Source: Chaetorhynchus papuensis (Eukaryota > Chordata > Aves > Passeriformes > Rhipiduridae). Taken from it: DNA of 64,000 nt. The position numbers and the translations under genes are program-made. Under the pieces are notes generated by a model. It was not told the DNA's origin and did not search any database. It saw only the letters and a program-made list of their open reading frames with translations. This document shows, in pieces, positions 54,501 through 64,000 of this stretch (the stretch's first letter is position 1; every line of letters begins with the position of its first letter). Where the stretch lies: positions 62,001 to 126,000 of the forward strand of contig VWYX01000215.1 in NCBI GenBank assembly GCA_013396525.1, written 5' to 3'.

Positions 54501-57500
54501 ACTTATCTACTGAAGGAAGGGGTCCTAGGGGCACAGATCTTCCTCATCCCAAAAATAACAGACTTGTAGGAAAAAAAACAACCAACAGCAGTTTTACTAT
54601 CACAAGGACTAAACTGAAGACTACTACAAACAGATACAGTGGCAGCACCACTGATATAATTTTAATGGGAAAATGTACTATTTTGTCTCTCAAAGAAAAT
54701 AGAGTAAATTTAATGGAATATGAAAACAGTGTCAATTAAACGTGTTTCAAAATGGTAGAGCCTTTGCTTCAGTCAGGCAATTAATTAAGGAAAATTGCAA
54801 AAGGTGATCTAATCCTGCAATCAGTAATGTATGTTTTCTCCTTCCAAGCTGAAAATTTCCTTGTTTTCTACTACCAGACTTGGTTTGGACTTCAAACATA
54901 AAGCAAGCCCAATTAATTGGATTGATAAAAATAGTTTTTTCAGAGAGGAAAAAGGAGAATCTTCAATTATGATAAAAGGTCTTAGTATTTTCTCCAACAA
55001 TCCAGAACTGCCATGCTTGACATATTCACTGTTAATTTAATTATATTTCCATTTTCTGTTTCTTAATTCAGAAGAACTTTTCTCAAACACACCATGAGTT
55101 TCTGCTAATTTACCTGAGAAATGTCAATTTTTCATTTGTCTTCCTGCCACGTGCCCCAGGCAAGTATGTAAGTTATAATTCAGTGAACCAGGTTGTTGAA
55201 AGTAAATTGAATAAATTTATTAGAGAGGTTGAAAGTTTACTAGAAGTCACTCCGAAAACTTAAATGGAACCCCCTCTCACTGTTACCAAAGTATTAAGTG
55301 ACAATCCTGATTATGTCAGAAAGATAACTGTAAGGGTTTAAGCAATTTACAAAATATATGTGTACATGAACATATGTAAATACTCACACACACACTCTCC
55401 TACAGATTCTATTGCCTGACTACAGATTTTTTAAATTTGGGTGGGTTTCATTTTGTGTTGGTTTTTTTCCACGTAAGAGATCTCAGATCAGAACAAGGAA
55501 AGGGCCCTTGGAGAAAACAAGGATACACGAAAATTATGATCATTTGTGAGAAGACTTAAAAAGTCATTTTACAATAAAACAACATTAAAACTTAAGAGGT
55601 TTGGAATAAATGGCCGAATCAAGCCATTTTTATTTGAAACTCACTACAATATGGGCAGACATGGACAGGCCTAGAAACAGGAGTTAGCAGAGAGGTAAGC
55701 CAGGAACATGACTTAAAATTGGTGTTTTGTATGAATTTGAATGACAACAAACTGTAGACACAATCAGCTAGCTAGAGTATATATAAGAGCTTACAGGTCA
55801 TAAAACTGCACCTGTAACAATAAAGCTGCTTTCTAGCTGTGGAAAAAAACCACTAAATTGTACTTTAACAAAAAGTCAGAAATAAAAAGGCTCAAATTAT
55901 ATGGAGTTTCAATTTGGATGAAAACAGAAATCTGGATACTTCACCACTTTGACAAAGGAATCAAAGCTCAACATTATGAAGATACTCTGATATGCTGTCA
56001 TCCTCCATTTGGAATATTTAGTTTATTAATTTGGCCATGGAATATATTAAGCCAAAGGCTTTGCAAAGAAGCTTGCAGTGTGAAGGCTGAAGCAGGTTCT
56101 CTGAACCCCTTAAACACTCAGTAGAGCAGTGGACCCACGTTTGTTAAAAAAAAACAGGCACAAGTCCCTAGGCCATAGTGTGAGACTGATATTCCCAATA
56201 AGCAAGTTTGAAAAAGGTAAGGAAAAGGAGAAGATTTTGCCACCAAAAAGGCCAGGCAGACAACGACTCCAGGGTGGTCTCCTACCAGACAGAGAAGGAC
56301 ACTGCTCCCTGACATGGAGGCAAACTGTTAAGTTGCTCTATCACCTCCTCAGTAAAATAATAGACTGAGTCTGAAATGTCACATCACAGTGGCTGCATCC
56401 TAGGTGGCAGAGGGCCCAGTATATTCACAGGAAGGAAAGGACAATTGCTTCTGTTAGTAAATACAGCAAATTAGATAAACATGGAAACAAGCCTTCCGAA
56501 CCATGGAAGAATTTTTTCCTGTAAGATGAAGAACAGAATCCTGGAAAGAATGGGGTTTTTTCATTGAATTTTAATAACCAGTTTCAAAAACTAAATACAA
56601 AAATAAAACTTTAAAGTTTAGGTGTTTTTCCCAAGATAACTAGGAATAAATAAGAGGAAATTATGTTTCAGATTCATAAAGGGCAATTCCATGGGGGAAA
56701 AATTATATTAAGTCAGGAAAAAAACATATGACCTATTAAAATCTTTTACTGCAGCTACACAATAGAATAAATTGCATATAAAATGTCTTCATCCGCAGTT
56801 ATACAGGAGATCAATTCCCCTAGCACATTCTAAGATGAGTGTCATTTTTTTCTAATCAATGCAATATAGTTCTTGAAAATACTTAACTGGAAATAGATCA
56901 ACTGCAATTGAATTTAAAGATATAAATATTCATTTATTCCAATTTTTTCTAATATGACCTACATATTTGAATACATCAGCAGAATAAAGATAGTGCACAG
57001 TTCTATGCTTGTTCGGTCTGTGAAACAGTAGTTTACTTGCATTTTATTTTGTGTTTTAGTGACCTCTGGTGGTTACATTCAAAGGAAACTGCTGTTCCCT
57101 GCTTACCTTAAAAAAAATCTTTAAAGAAAACCAAAACATTAATTTTTCAAAGACAAATAAATTAAAGGTTTTTGGTATGCAGTATGTGCAAGTTTACTTT
57201 AGCCTGTAAAATGAGAATGAAGCTTTTCTTTCCTAAGGTTTTTCTGCCTCTTCAGGGCTTAATGTTACTCCTATTTATAAAACCATTTTAACAACAACGA
57301 AAACATAATGGTACAGATTCAACCTCAGAGACAGAAGAACTATCCTTAAATAAATGTGTAACTGTGTAGAAGGCAGTAGGGTGTAGAAATAAAGAGTCAG
57401 CTTTTAATATATAAGGGCCAGCAGTGGCAACCTGCACGAGTCTCTACCAGGTCCTGTGCTATTTTAAAAGCACGAAAGAAATCGCAAATAAGTGATGAGT

Positions 57501-59943
57501 TTACAATGAGGTAACAAAAAAACTACAAAGGGGCCATGACTGAGTGATACCAGCTGGAGAGAAAACTTGATATAGATAGCATGGTACACATATGGGGCAA
57601 AAATAATTCCAAAATCACATCTCCACAAGACCTCAACTGACTTTTCACACTTCGGAATAAATTTTGGAGCTAAAGCAGACCACCTCTATTTAACCGGCCA
57701 AAAAACCAAACAGTATTAGCAGTTACTAGGAATGGAAGAGGAAAGAAAACACAAGAAAACCCTACCAATAGATAGATCTCCTGTATCTTCACACTGTAAG
57801 GCCTGGATCACAGAGTGTCATTTCACATTATGTTCTGACTAGCTACAGCTTGATTTTGACATTTCCTAAATCACAACAGCCACCAATAAACTTCACCTGG
57901 AGCATCAGATGGCTCATATAAGAGGATAAATTACAGCATTATATTTAATTCTGTATATAATGCTGATAGAAAGGTTTGCTTTGGGGTGGGTTTTTTTAAG
58001 CATCACACAATATAAAATAGCTGACAGTCAACAAGAATGTTCAGCCACCTCACAGGTTGCTCTGAAGGGAGCAGAGGGCAACACAACTCTGTAGATGAGA
58101 TATTCCTAAATGACTCCTTCCTACATTTCCTATAAATGAACTAATAAATTTTGTGTAGTGCTTACAGTTATTTGATTTTATATTATATAGGCAAAAATAA
58201 ATATGAAGACACAAAAATATTAGAATTCAATGGGTTTTTCCTCATTCTAATTTTGTGTAAGCACTAAAATATTTTTAGTTCAGAGATACTACTTTGAGAG
58301 AAAAAAAAAATGGAATGAATGTCATTAAATAAAGCACAGTAGATGCATTTTTAACTCAGACTTGCTAATTTACAAAAATCCTAATTTTGTCAATGACTGT
58401 ATATAAAAATTAATTTTAATTAACATAAGAATGGGGCCAGAAAGTTAAAATGAAAGTTAATTTCCCTTTCTAGTCCTTCAGTTTAAATGTCACTGGTCTT
58501 GGACCCAACTTGGTTTTTGAAGTATATGGATACTTCTAAAAATGCTAAATTCCATTTGTGAATTACTTGTATGTTCAAATTAAAAAAAAAAAAAAACTGG
58601 AAACATTTTGAACAAAATAATATTACAGTTCAATGTATAACTACTTCACTCTATCACTTTTAAATACAAAAGCTGACTAGGATATGTGTTTTCTGATGAA
58701 AACTGGGAAGCTAGGAAAACTATTGCTAAACAAATTAGTGCTAACCACTGGAACAAACACTTGAAGCCAAAAGCTATATGGACATCTCAAAATTACTTTT
58801 GAGTATTTTCACTGGAACTTTAAAAAGTTAAATACCAGAAAAATATTTGCCACATAAAAGAGCACACTTAAATTGTGACCTGGAATTCAATTGTCGTGCA
58901 ACTGTCAGTACTGAAAGACTTTGACCAAACTTCAATGACTGTAACTATGAGGACTTTTGCCCCACTTTGTAACTTTACAAAACAAACAGCAAACCCTAGA
59001 TAACAGCGATAATGTTTAGAGCTCAGCTTTCACTACAGAATGAGAATGTTAAGCAATATAGCAAGAAAAAACCAATCATTTCTAATATTCATTAAGAATA
59101 AACCAGAGTTACCTAAACGAGCAAAAACTTCCTTAGCTGCATTTCCAAGAAAGTCAGGTATTAACCACTCACTGTATCTTCCTACATGCCAGATCTGCAC
59201 AGCATGCAGGCATATTTACAGCTTGTGTTTAGCAGTTGGGTCTTACATTCAAACACCCATTAAATTCAGCTTCTGGCTTCACCTCATGAAGTAGAAATGA
59301 TGTCACATTCACACTTTAAACAGACATTAAATAGAACATTCTGTCAAGATTTCACAGTCTCTGTGCATATGTCACATGCAAGAAAAGGACAGTTAAGACC
59401 ACTTAATCTAATCAGTCTTCCACTTCTTCAACTACTGACCATGTAATAACAAACAAGAATTAAAAATACTTTTCTTCTCCAAAGAAAATTACTTGCCCTT
59501 CATTACACACAATCTTCAAGAACTACGAGCAACCTCAAATTAGTCCCATCTCAATAAGTTTTTTTAAAAAAAGATCTCTAAGAATCAATTGTACTATTTT
59601 GATACTAATTACAATAATTACATTTCAGGATAACCAAATGTGTCAATAGTTTCTTCTTTCTACATGCACAAGAAGTATGACAGCAACTATTTGATTTTAT
59701 CAAAAGGAGAGAAAAATGGTATTTTATCATTGGTGGCCACAGGTTAGCAAAGATCAGAACTACAACTACATAGAATAAGCTCATAAATTTATACATTTAA
59801 TTAACAGATTATATTACGCTCTACACATGAGTTAAAAATAAAGCAGGGTTCAAAACAAAAAAAAGCTGTGAAAGCTTCTGACATAAATAGTAAAAGCATT
59901 AACAAAACTCCCTGCTAAAAAAAAAAAGAAAAAGGAAAGTTAC
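48502..59943 (-). other. ULK4: ULK4 intron w3-w4 (11.4 kb)
   Basis: The longest intron in the window, with no CR1 that I could recognise. It contains a small duplication (52487-52508, AACTCCTCTAG twice), a TG-rich stretch near 49045-49070, an A-run at 58581-58594, and a TATA/AATAAA pair near 55778-55824. No exon was found in it, and w4 joins w3 in phase. Confidence 0.85.
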
Positions 59944-60022
59944 CTCAGAAACAGGCACATTTTCTCCAAGTTCAGATGTGTGTAATGCCAGTAAACCAAT
60001 CACTCGAGCAACATTAGCACGT
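59944..60022 (-). CDS. ULK4: ULK4 exon w3 (79 nt)
   Basis: The first base completes the Ile codon from w2. The following 26 codons read RANVARVIGLLALHTSEL and end in VPVSE, matching human RAKVAHVIGLLASHTTEL from memory. The acceptor is gatacacag and the donor is GAG|GTAACTTT, phase 0. The VARVIGLLALH segment is a typical HEAT/ARM helix. Confidence 0.94.
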
Positions 60023-60849
60023 CTGTGTATCAAACAAATATTTTGTAGGTGCAGAAAAAGTATTTACAAAATACTACAAAAACAACTATATTTTATATAT
60101 AGTTTTATATTCTATACAGGTTGCTAAGGGCAGGAAAAATTTGACACCCTACTTACAGCTCAGATTTTCTTGTTATTTCTATTTTCTTTGTATCAACAAG
60201 TTATTTCACTGTTTCAGCCCAATTTAGTAGTAAATATATGCATAGAGACATTTCTTTCCTCTTGCTCTGAGGAGTGAAGATTTTTTAGTTTGTTAGGACT
60301 ACTAATAGTAACACTCATGTTCAGTTTTTATATAATACAGAAAACCCCTACAGATAATTTAGACTTTTCAGGATAGCTGACAAAACAGAAATTAAATCTG
60401 TACCAGCAAATCAGTTTTAAATGCTTCATTGAAGGAAAAACTTGGAATAATAAAATCAATGTTTATGAAACAAACAGCAGAGGGCACTACCACATTGAAC
60501 GATTCCTGACAGGTACTGGAAGAAAAAGCTACCATTAGTTACTTTACGTTATTGTGGTATGAAGTTATTTTAGTCAGTGATTTTAAGTAACTATTTGATA
60601 CACTAAGTTATATAATATCGATCTAAAATTTTTGATATTTTCTATAATCTTTGGTGCTGTAGAATACCAATATATTAATTCAATGCTGAAAAAATTCCAT
60701 TTTATATCCACCATCATACTGCCACTCAGATACCACAGCAGTCTGACAGGCTAAAACACTCCTCAAATAACATGTTAACAAATATCTTCAATAGAATTCA
60801 GTGACAATTCTGTACTTCAACATATTAATTTAAAACTGTTGTTACTTAC
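60023..60849 (-). other. ULK4: ULK4 intron w2-w3 (827 bp)
   Basis: AT-rich intron containing one CTCF-like motif at 60475-60487. Nothing else was recognised. Confidence 0.88.
60475..60487 (+). promoter_or_regulatory. Possible CTCF-like motif
   Basis: CAGCAGAGGGCAC agrees with the core of the vertebrate CTCF consensus (CCA[CG][CT]AG[AG][GT]GGC), apart from the first C, which is A here. A single short motif is weak evidence, and nothing in the sequence shows that it is bound. Confidence 0.3.
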
Positions 60850-60896
60850 ATATCCCAGTTGGAGGCTGCACGCAACTGCTGTATCAATATAGGAAA
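60850..60896 (-). CDS. ULK4: ULK4 exon w2 (short, 47 nt)
   Basis: Fifteen full codons, FPILIQQLRAASNWD, plus two bases (AT) of an Ile codon completed in w3. It corresponds to human FQLLIQHLRIAPNWDI as I recall it. The acceptor is aaaccatag and the donor is AT|GTAAGTAAC, close to consensus. It enters in phase 0, matching the end of w1. It is too short to find by reading-frame length and was found from the protein match and splice sites. Confidence 0.93.
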
Positions 60897-62313
60897 CTAT
60901 GGTTTAAAGAACATAAATAAACATCAGTGAATTTCAATGATCTGATAGTTTCAAATGATAAACAAAAAATCATAATACCAGTAATTTCATAAAAATTTAT
61001 TTGGATAACATTTGCTAAGAGTATTATTACAGAAAAACACTGTAGATATTGTGCAAACACTGATTAAAGAGATAAAAAGCCTGAATGGAAAAATACTAAT
61101 ATTTTTCTATATTTTTGCCTTAAACTCAACTACTAAACATATAACAGCATGTTAGAAATTTTTTTCATTCTGGAAAACACTATTCAGAGGAAAAAGGTCT
61201 GATACTTTCACCTACAAGCACAGAGATCATCACACAGTATTATAAAACAAATATTAAATAAATTTGTGAGTCTGTGAATCAAAATAGTTGGCAAATACTA
61301 AAATAATGAATGTTAACATATATAAACAGCTACTTAAAGACCAAACTGCATAATTGCTAACTCATTTCTAAAATATTCTGTTAATTGGTAATTCAGTCAC
61401 TGGATTATTGTTTCCCTTGCTCCAAATTATCCAGTGATAATAGAATACACCTTCCAGCAATTCTGTTTCTGGTTTTCGCAAGAATTCCATGACCTAAGAC
61501 CTACCACTGCTTCCAACCTAAATGCACTTCATCCAGTTTTCTGGTAGTGCAATTTTTTCTTCAGTATCTCATATCCAAAAATACCACGTCAGCTTCTGAC
61601 TTAGGTAGATTATTACAAACGTAGGAGAGCAAAGTAGTTTACTTTCTATTAAATAAAATGAAAAGTGCTCATCTTAGGATACCTTCTGTGATACCTTTAT
61701 ATAATGGGGGAAAAAAAGGTCTGTTTCTCTTCTGCATATGCAAGACTTGAAGAAATATGTCAAACCACTACAGAGCATACTAGTAAAATTATTTGTCTGG
61801 TAGAAAATGATTTTTGAAACGTGAAACTCCAAAACAGATGCTTCAGAGCATGGTCACTTTTTGAAGCCCTGTTTACTCTAAGTTTTACTGCCTGTTCCTT
61901 GAAAAGCTTTCTGGCTATTCTTTACAGACATATGACCAAATAAACTTAACAATTCATACATGAACTCCTTACAGTATCCTCTGTCACTTAATGATTTACG
62001 AAGACTAATTTTTCATCATACATTATTTTAAACTCTTCATGAAGATTAGTTTTTACCCCGATATTTTCCCTAATACAACAAAACTGCATGTAAATGTATC
62101 TGAAATCTAAGAGAAAGAATTTGTTTCCCTAAGCTCTTTTAAAAAACCTGACACGGAATGTAATAATTTTTTTCTTTTTTTTTTTTTTACTAAATTGAAC
62201 ATCATATTTTTGCCAGTACACTGTTTTCTTCAAATATAACTAAAAGCAGCTAATTTTTGATACAATGGCAAATATGTAAACCATGTTGATTCTTTCAAAG
62301 CTTTATTATTTAC
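60897..62313 (-). other. ULK4: ULK4 intron w1-w2 (1.4 kb)
   Basis: AT-rich intron with a T-run at about 62166-62189 near its donor end. Nothing else was recognised. Confidence 0.88.
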
Positions 62314-62495
62314 CAGCTGAGAGCTAATTAGCCTGCTTGCAATCTCCTTGTGGACAACCAAAGTGCACAGATAGTACAGTAAGTTCAGTTTAGAACGTGC
62401 TGCTCCTGTATTCTTCTCACTGGAATCAAGCAGTGAACACACTCGTTTCAAGAAGTTATTCCAGTCCGTGTCTTTCATAGATGACAACTTCTCAA
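62314..62495 (-). CDS. ULK4: ULK4 exon w1
   Basis: About 60 codons reading KLSSMKDTDWNNF, then a strongly conserved block (RVCSLLDSSEKNTGAAR, LNLLYYLC) and ending ASRLISSQL. This matches the human segment that starts a helical repeat (human, from memory: DWDCFLQRVCSLLDSTEKN). The donor is CTG|GTAAATAA, phase 0. Two acceptors are possible: gattag at 62496-62501, giving a 182-nt exon with a two-base partial first codon, or gattagttgag, giving a 177-nt exon that ends at 62490 in phase 0. The first has the better pyrimidine tract position. The second fits the candidate exon w0. Confidence 0.93.
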
Positions 62496-64000
62496 CTAAT
62501 CATAAGAGGAAAAAAAATAGTTAAAGATAATGGATCTTTGGTGGAGCTTTAACATACCACAAAGTAACATCACCATGAATAAGTAAGTTCCAAAGTTTGA
62601 ATCTAATTATAATTTTAGTACTTAAAATATTAAAGAAGCTTGTTAGAATTCACGTCTGAAGATTATAGAAATCAAAAAGGTAGCAAGAAGAGAAACAAAG
62701 GATAAAAATTCTTCAATAAAAGCCGCAAAACATTTTTGAAAGTGCAAACCTGCTAAGTCCTTCATTTAAGGAAACATTGAGTGTCATTATATTTAGGAAA
62801 GGTAGCAATTGTCCTTCATCATTACTAATTCTTAATAAGTGCAGTTTCCTAGAAGTAAATTTGGGGCAACCCCTAACGAAAAGTCAGTGAAATCTCCTCA
62901 CAATAAATAAACTGAAAACATGCATAATCACACCTGTAAGTTGGTATCCACCTAGCCAAGACTTAGCAAATCAGAACATGGATGACTTTAGAAGGAGCAC
63001 AAAGAAATCAAGTCACTTGGACAATTAACAAATATCCTGTGCTTCAATTCACTGACCACTGCACACGAATTGAGATTTTTTCAGATTTCCTTATCAGTCT
63101 CAACAGTTAATTCAATCTAGCAGCCATACGTTCCCTCCATTTTGGTAGTTATTTATTAATAGCTTAACTGCCGTCCTGATATGCTCCAGTATAGAATATT
63201 TAAAAGCATGTTTTCTGTCTTTTACGCCAATTTTACACTTAAGTAACAACACCTTCTAACGCAGGCAAATCTACATCAGTAGAGGTGAAAAGAGGTTTGG
63301 CTTTCAGGTATCCATCTAATTTTTTCCATATTATGTTTAATCATGACTGCTGAGCGGCATCAAATTCAGTATCTTCAAAAACATTCAGAAAGTTGTCCAG
63401 AAAAAAGCTACAACTCTGAAAACATTACAACAACAAAAAGCACTGTCCCAATATTAAATAAATACTGACAACAGTTAAACATATCAGAACATCACTGTGA
63501 TAACTACTTAATTGGAATATGAAATATAGTATTTCCCTTAGGCAGTGGAATCTTACGATTTTTGGATGAACCAAATTAAAAATATTTTCAGTTACAGTCT
63601 TGACTGGGAGATTGAGGGATGTTGTGTTCCTTTCCAACTATAAAATTTCTTCAACAAATTAGCTCTTCAAAATACATACTTTATGGAAAGAAAAGATGAA
63701 CTCTTATGCCTAGGAAGAGGTGCTATGTAAATTCTAGAAGGGCTATATATCTGTCTGATACCCCTCTTCAAGCACAGTCCAGTATTTCCCTTAAAAAGAC
63801 TAGAGGAAATATTCCAGGAGAAGAAATGTTACACTCATGACAGTGAGCAGACTTTAGTTTTCAGAAATATTTCTAGACATTGAAAATTAGCAACAACAAA
63901 AAGACAAACTCCAAACAACTTCTCATTATCTTTTGGGATATGAGTGACATAACATTTCATGATTAAAGGTGAGACTGGCAAGGCTGCCTAGTATTGTGGC
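62496..64000 (-). other. ULK4: ULK4 intronic sequence upstream of w1
   Basis: AT-rich sequence between w1 and the right edge, interrupted only by the candidate exon w0 at 63557-63637. No repeat family was recognised with confidence. Confidence 0.75.
63557..63637 (-). CDS. ULK4: Candidate upstream ULK4 exon (w0), 27 codons
   Basis: An open 81-nt segment lies between a plausible acceptor (ttttatag) and a good donor (GTAAGATT) on the minus strand. The other two frames contain stops, so only the frame starting LERNTTSLNLPV and ending VHPKI is usable, with phase 0 at both ends. It is about 1.1 kb upstream of w1 and in the right orientation. I could not match it to remembered ULK4 sequence. If it is real, its phase-0 end would require w1 to begin at 62490 rather than 62495. 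A short stretch near its acceptor (ttcctttccaac on the plus strand) also looks like a CR1 tail, so it may instead be repeat-derived. Confidence 0.45.

Larger units (their letters stand above)
1..64000 (-). other. ULK4: ULK4 gene, internal part (pseudokinase HEAT/ARM-repeat region)
   Basis: Unc-51-like kinase 4 is a ULK-family pseudokinase: an N-terminal kinase-like domain that has lost normal catalytic residues, followed by a long array of HEAT/armadillo-like helices. In mammals it is tied to motile cilia, ependymal flow (loss causes hydrocephalus in mice) and neuronal development. The identification comes from fifteen exons whose translations match, in order, the C-terminal half of human ULK4 as I remember it, including MYIERDSRKT, SGRKHPSTVQ, MPVVLHLVTSQ, EWRLFSLRLLSETTSLL and FRNSKLKQC. 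All fifteen have AG acceptors and GT donors, phases agree at every junction, and the joined 1,630 nt have no stop. The pseudokinase exons, promoter, last C-terminal exons and 3' UTR are outside the window. Exon w15 ends within a Gln codon, so coding sequence must continue to the left of position 1 or in an exon I could not recognise in 1-4425. The leucine-rich amphipathic composition fits helical repeats. Confidence 0.95.

Noticed and set aside
54368..54739. 123-codon plus-strand open frame in the longest intron
   Set aside because: Low-complexity composition (Thr/Asn/Lys/Ser/Tyr-rich), no recognisable domain, and chance frames of this length are expected in 64 kb.
57059..57075. CTCF-like text (antisense CCACCAGAGGTCA)
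   Set aside because: A key G is replaced by T in the core, and the motif is too common by chance to list.
1..64000. A novel multi-gene or defence-type system
   Set aside because: The window is the interior of one vertebrate gene with ordinary introns and avian repeats. I found no second gene on either strand.

Overview
The window is vertebrate nuclear DNA, and almost certainly from a bird. It is AT-rich, carries several 5'-truncated CR1 LINE copies (one ending in the typical ATTCTATG-type tail), has an avian-type LTR fragment, and is dominated by long introns. One tRNA-Ile-derived SINE with a CR1-like tail (30062-30188) resembles the SINE family I remember from zebra finch (TguSINE1), which points to a songbird. 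There are no prokaryotic features.

The only gene I can support is ULK4 (unc-51-like kinase 4), on the minus strand. I traced fifteen consecutive coding exons by hand, from 62495 down to 4426. All carry AG/GT boundaries, every exon-exon phase agrees, and the joined 1,630 nt give about 543 codons without a stop. They encode a large part of the C-terminal HEAT/armadillo-like helical region. The N-terminal pseudokinase exons lie beyond the right edge. The last exons and the 3' UTR lie beyond the left edge. A sixteenth candidate exon (63557-63637) may be the next exon upstream. In transcript order the exons are called w0 (candidate) and w1 to w15.

Layout by coordinate: 1-4425 is intron with nothing recognisable. 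4426-4721 holds w15 and w14. 4722-12953 is a large intron with old antisense CR1 fragments. 12954-13210 holds w13 and w12, separated by a 110-bp intron that contains a 21-bp tandem duplication. 13211-16249 is intron. 16250-16740 holds w11 and w10. 16741-19625 is intron with a GATA microsatellite. 19626-19759 is w9. 19760-26814 is an intron with an 81-N assembly gap, LTR remnants and an antisense CR1. 26815-26942 is w8. 26943-31718 is an intron with a poly(A) run and the SINE. 31719-31901 is w7. 31902-37579 is an intron with an antisense CR1. 37580-37741 is w6. 37742-43973 is an intron with two sense CR1s. 43974-44057 is w5. 48394-48501 is w4. 48502-59943 is the longest intron (11.4 kb). 59944-62495 holds w3, w2 and w1.

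ULK4 is a pseudokinase linked in mammals to motile cilia, ependymal function and neuronal development. I saw no promoter, CpG island, second gene or novel multi-gene system here. The items most worth following up are the upstream exon and start-of-w1 choice, the duplication inside the 110-bp intron, frame-neutral exons with weak donors, and the repeat history. Comparisons with human ULK4 are from memory and were not run as alignments.
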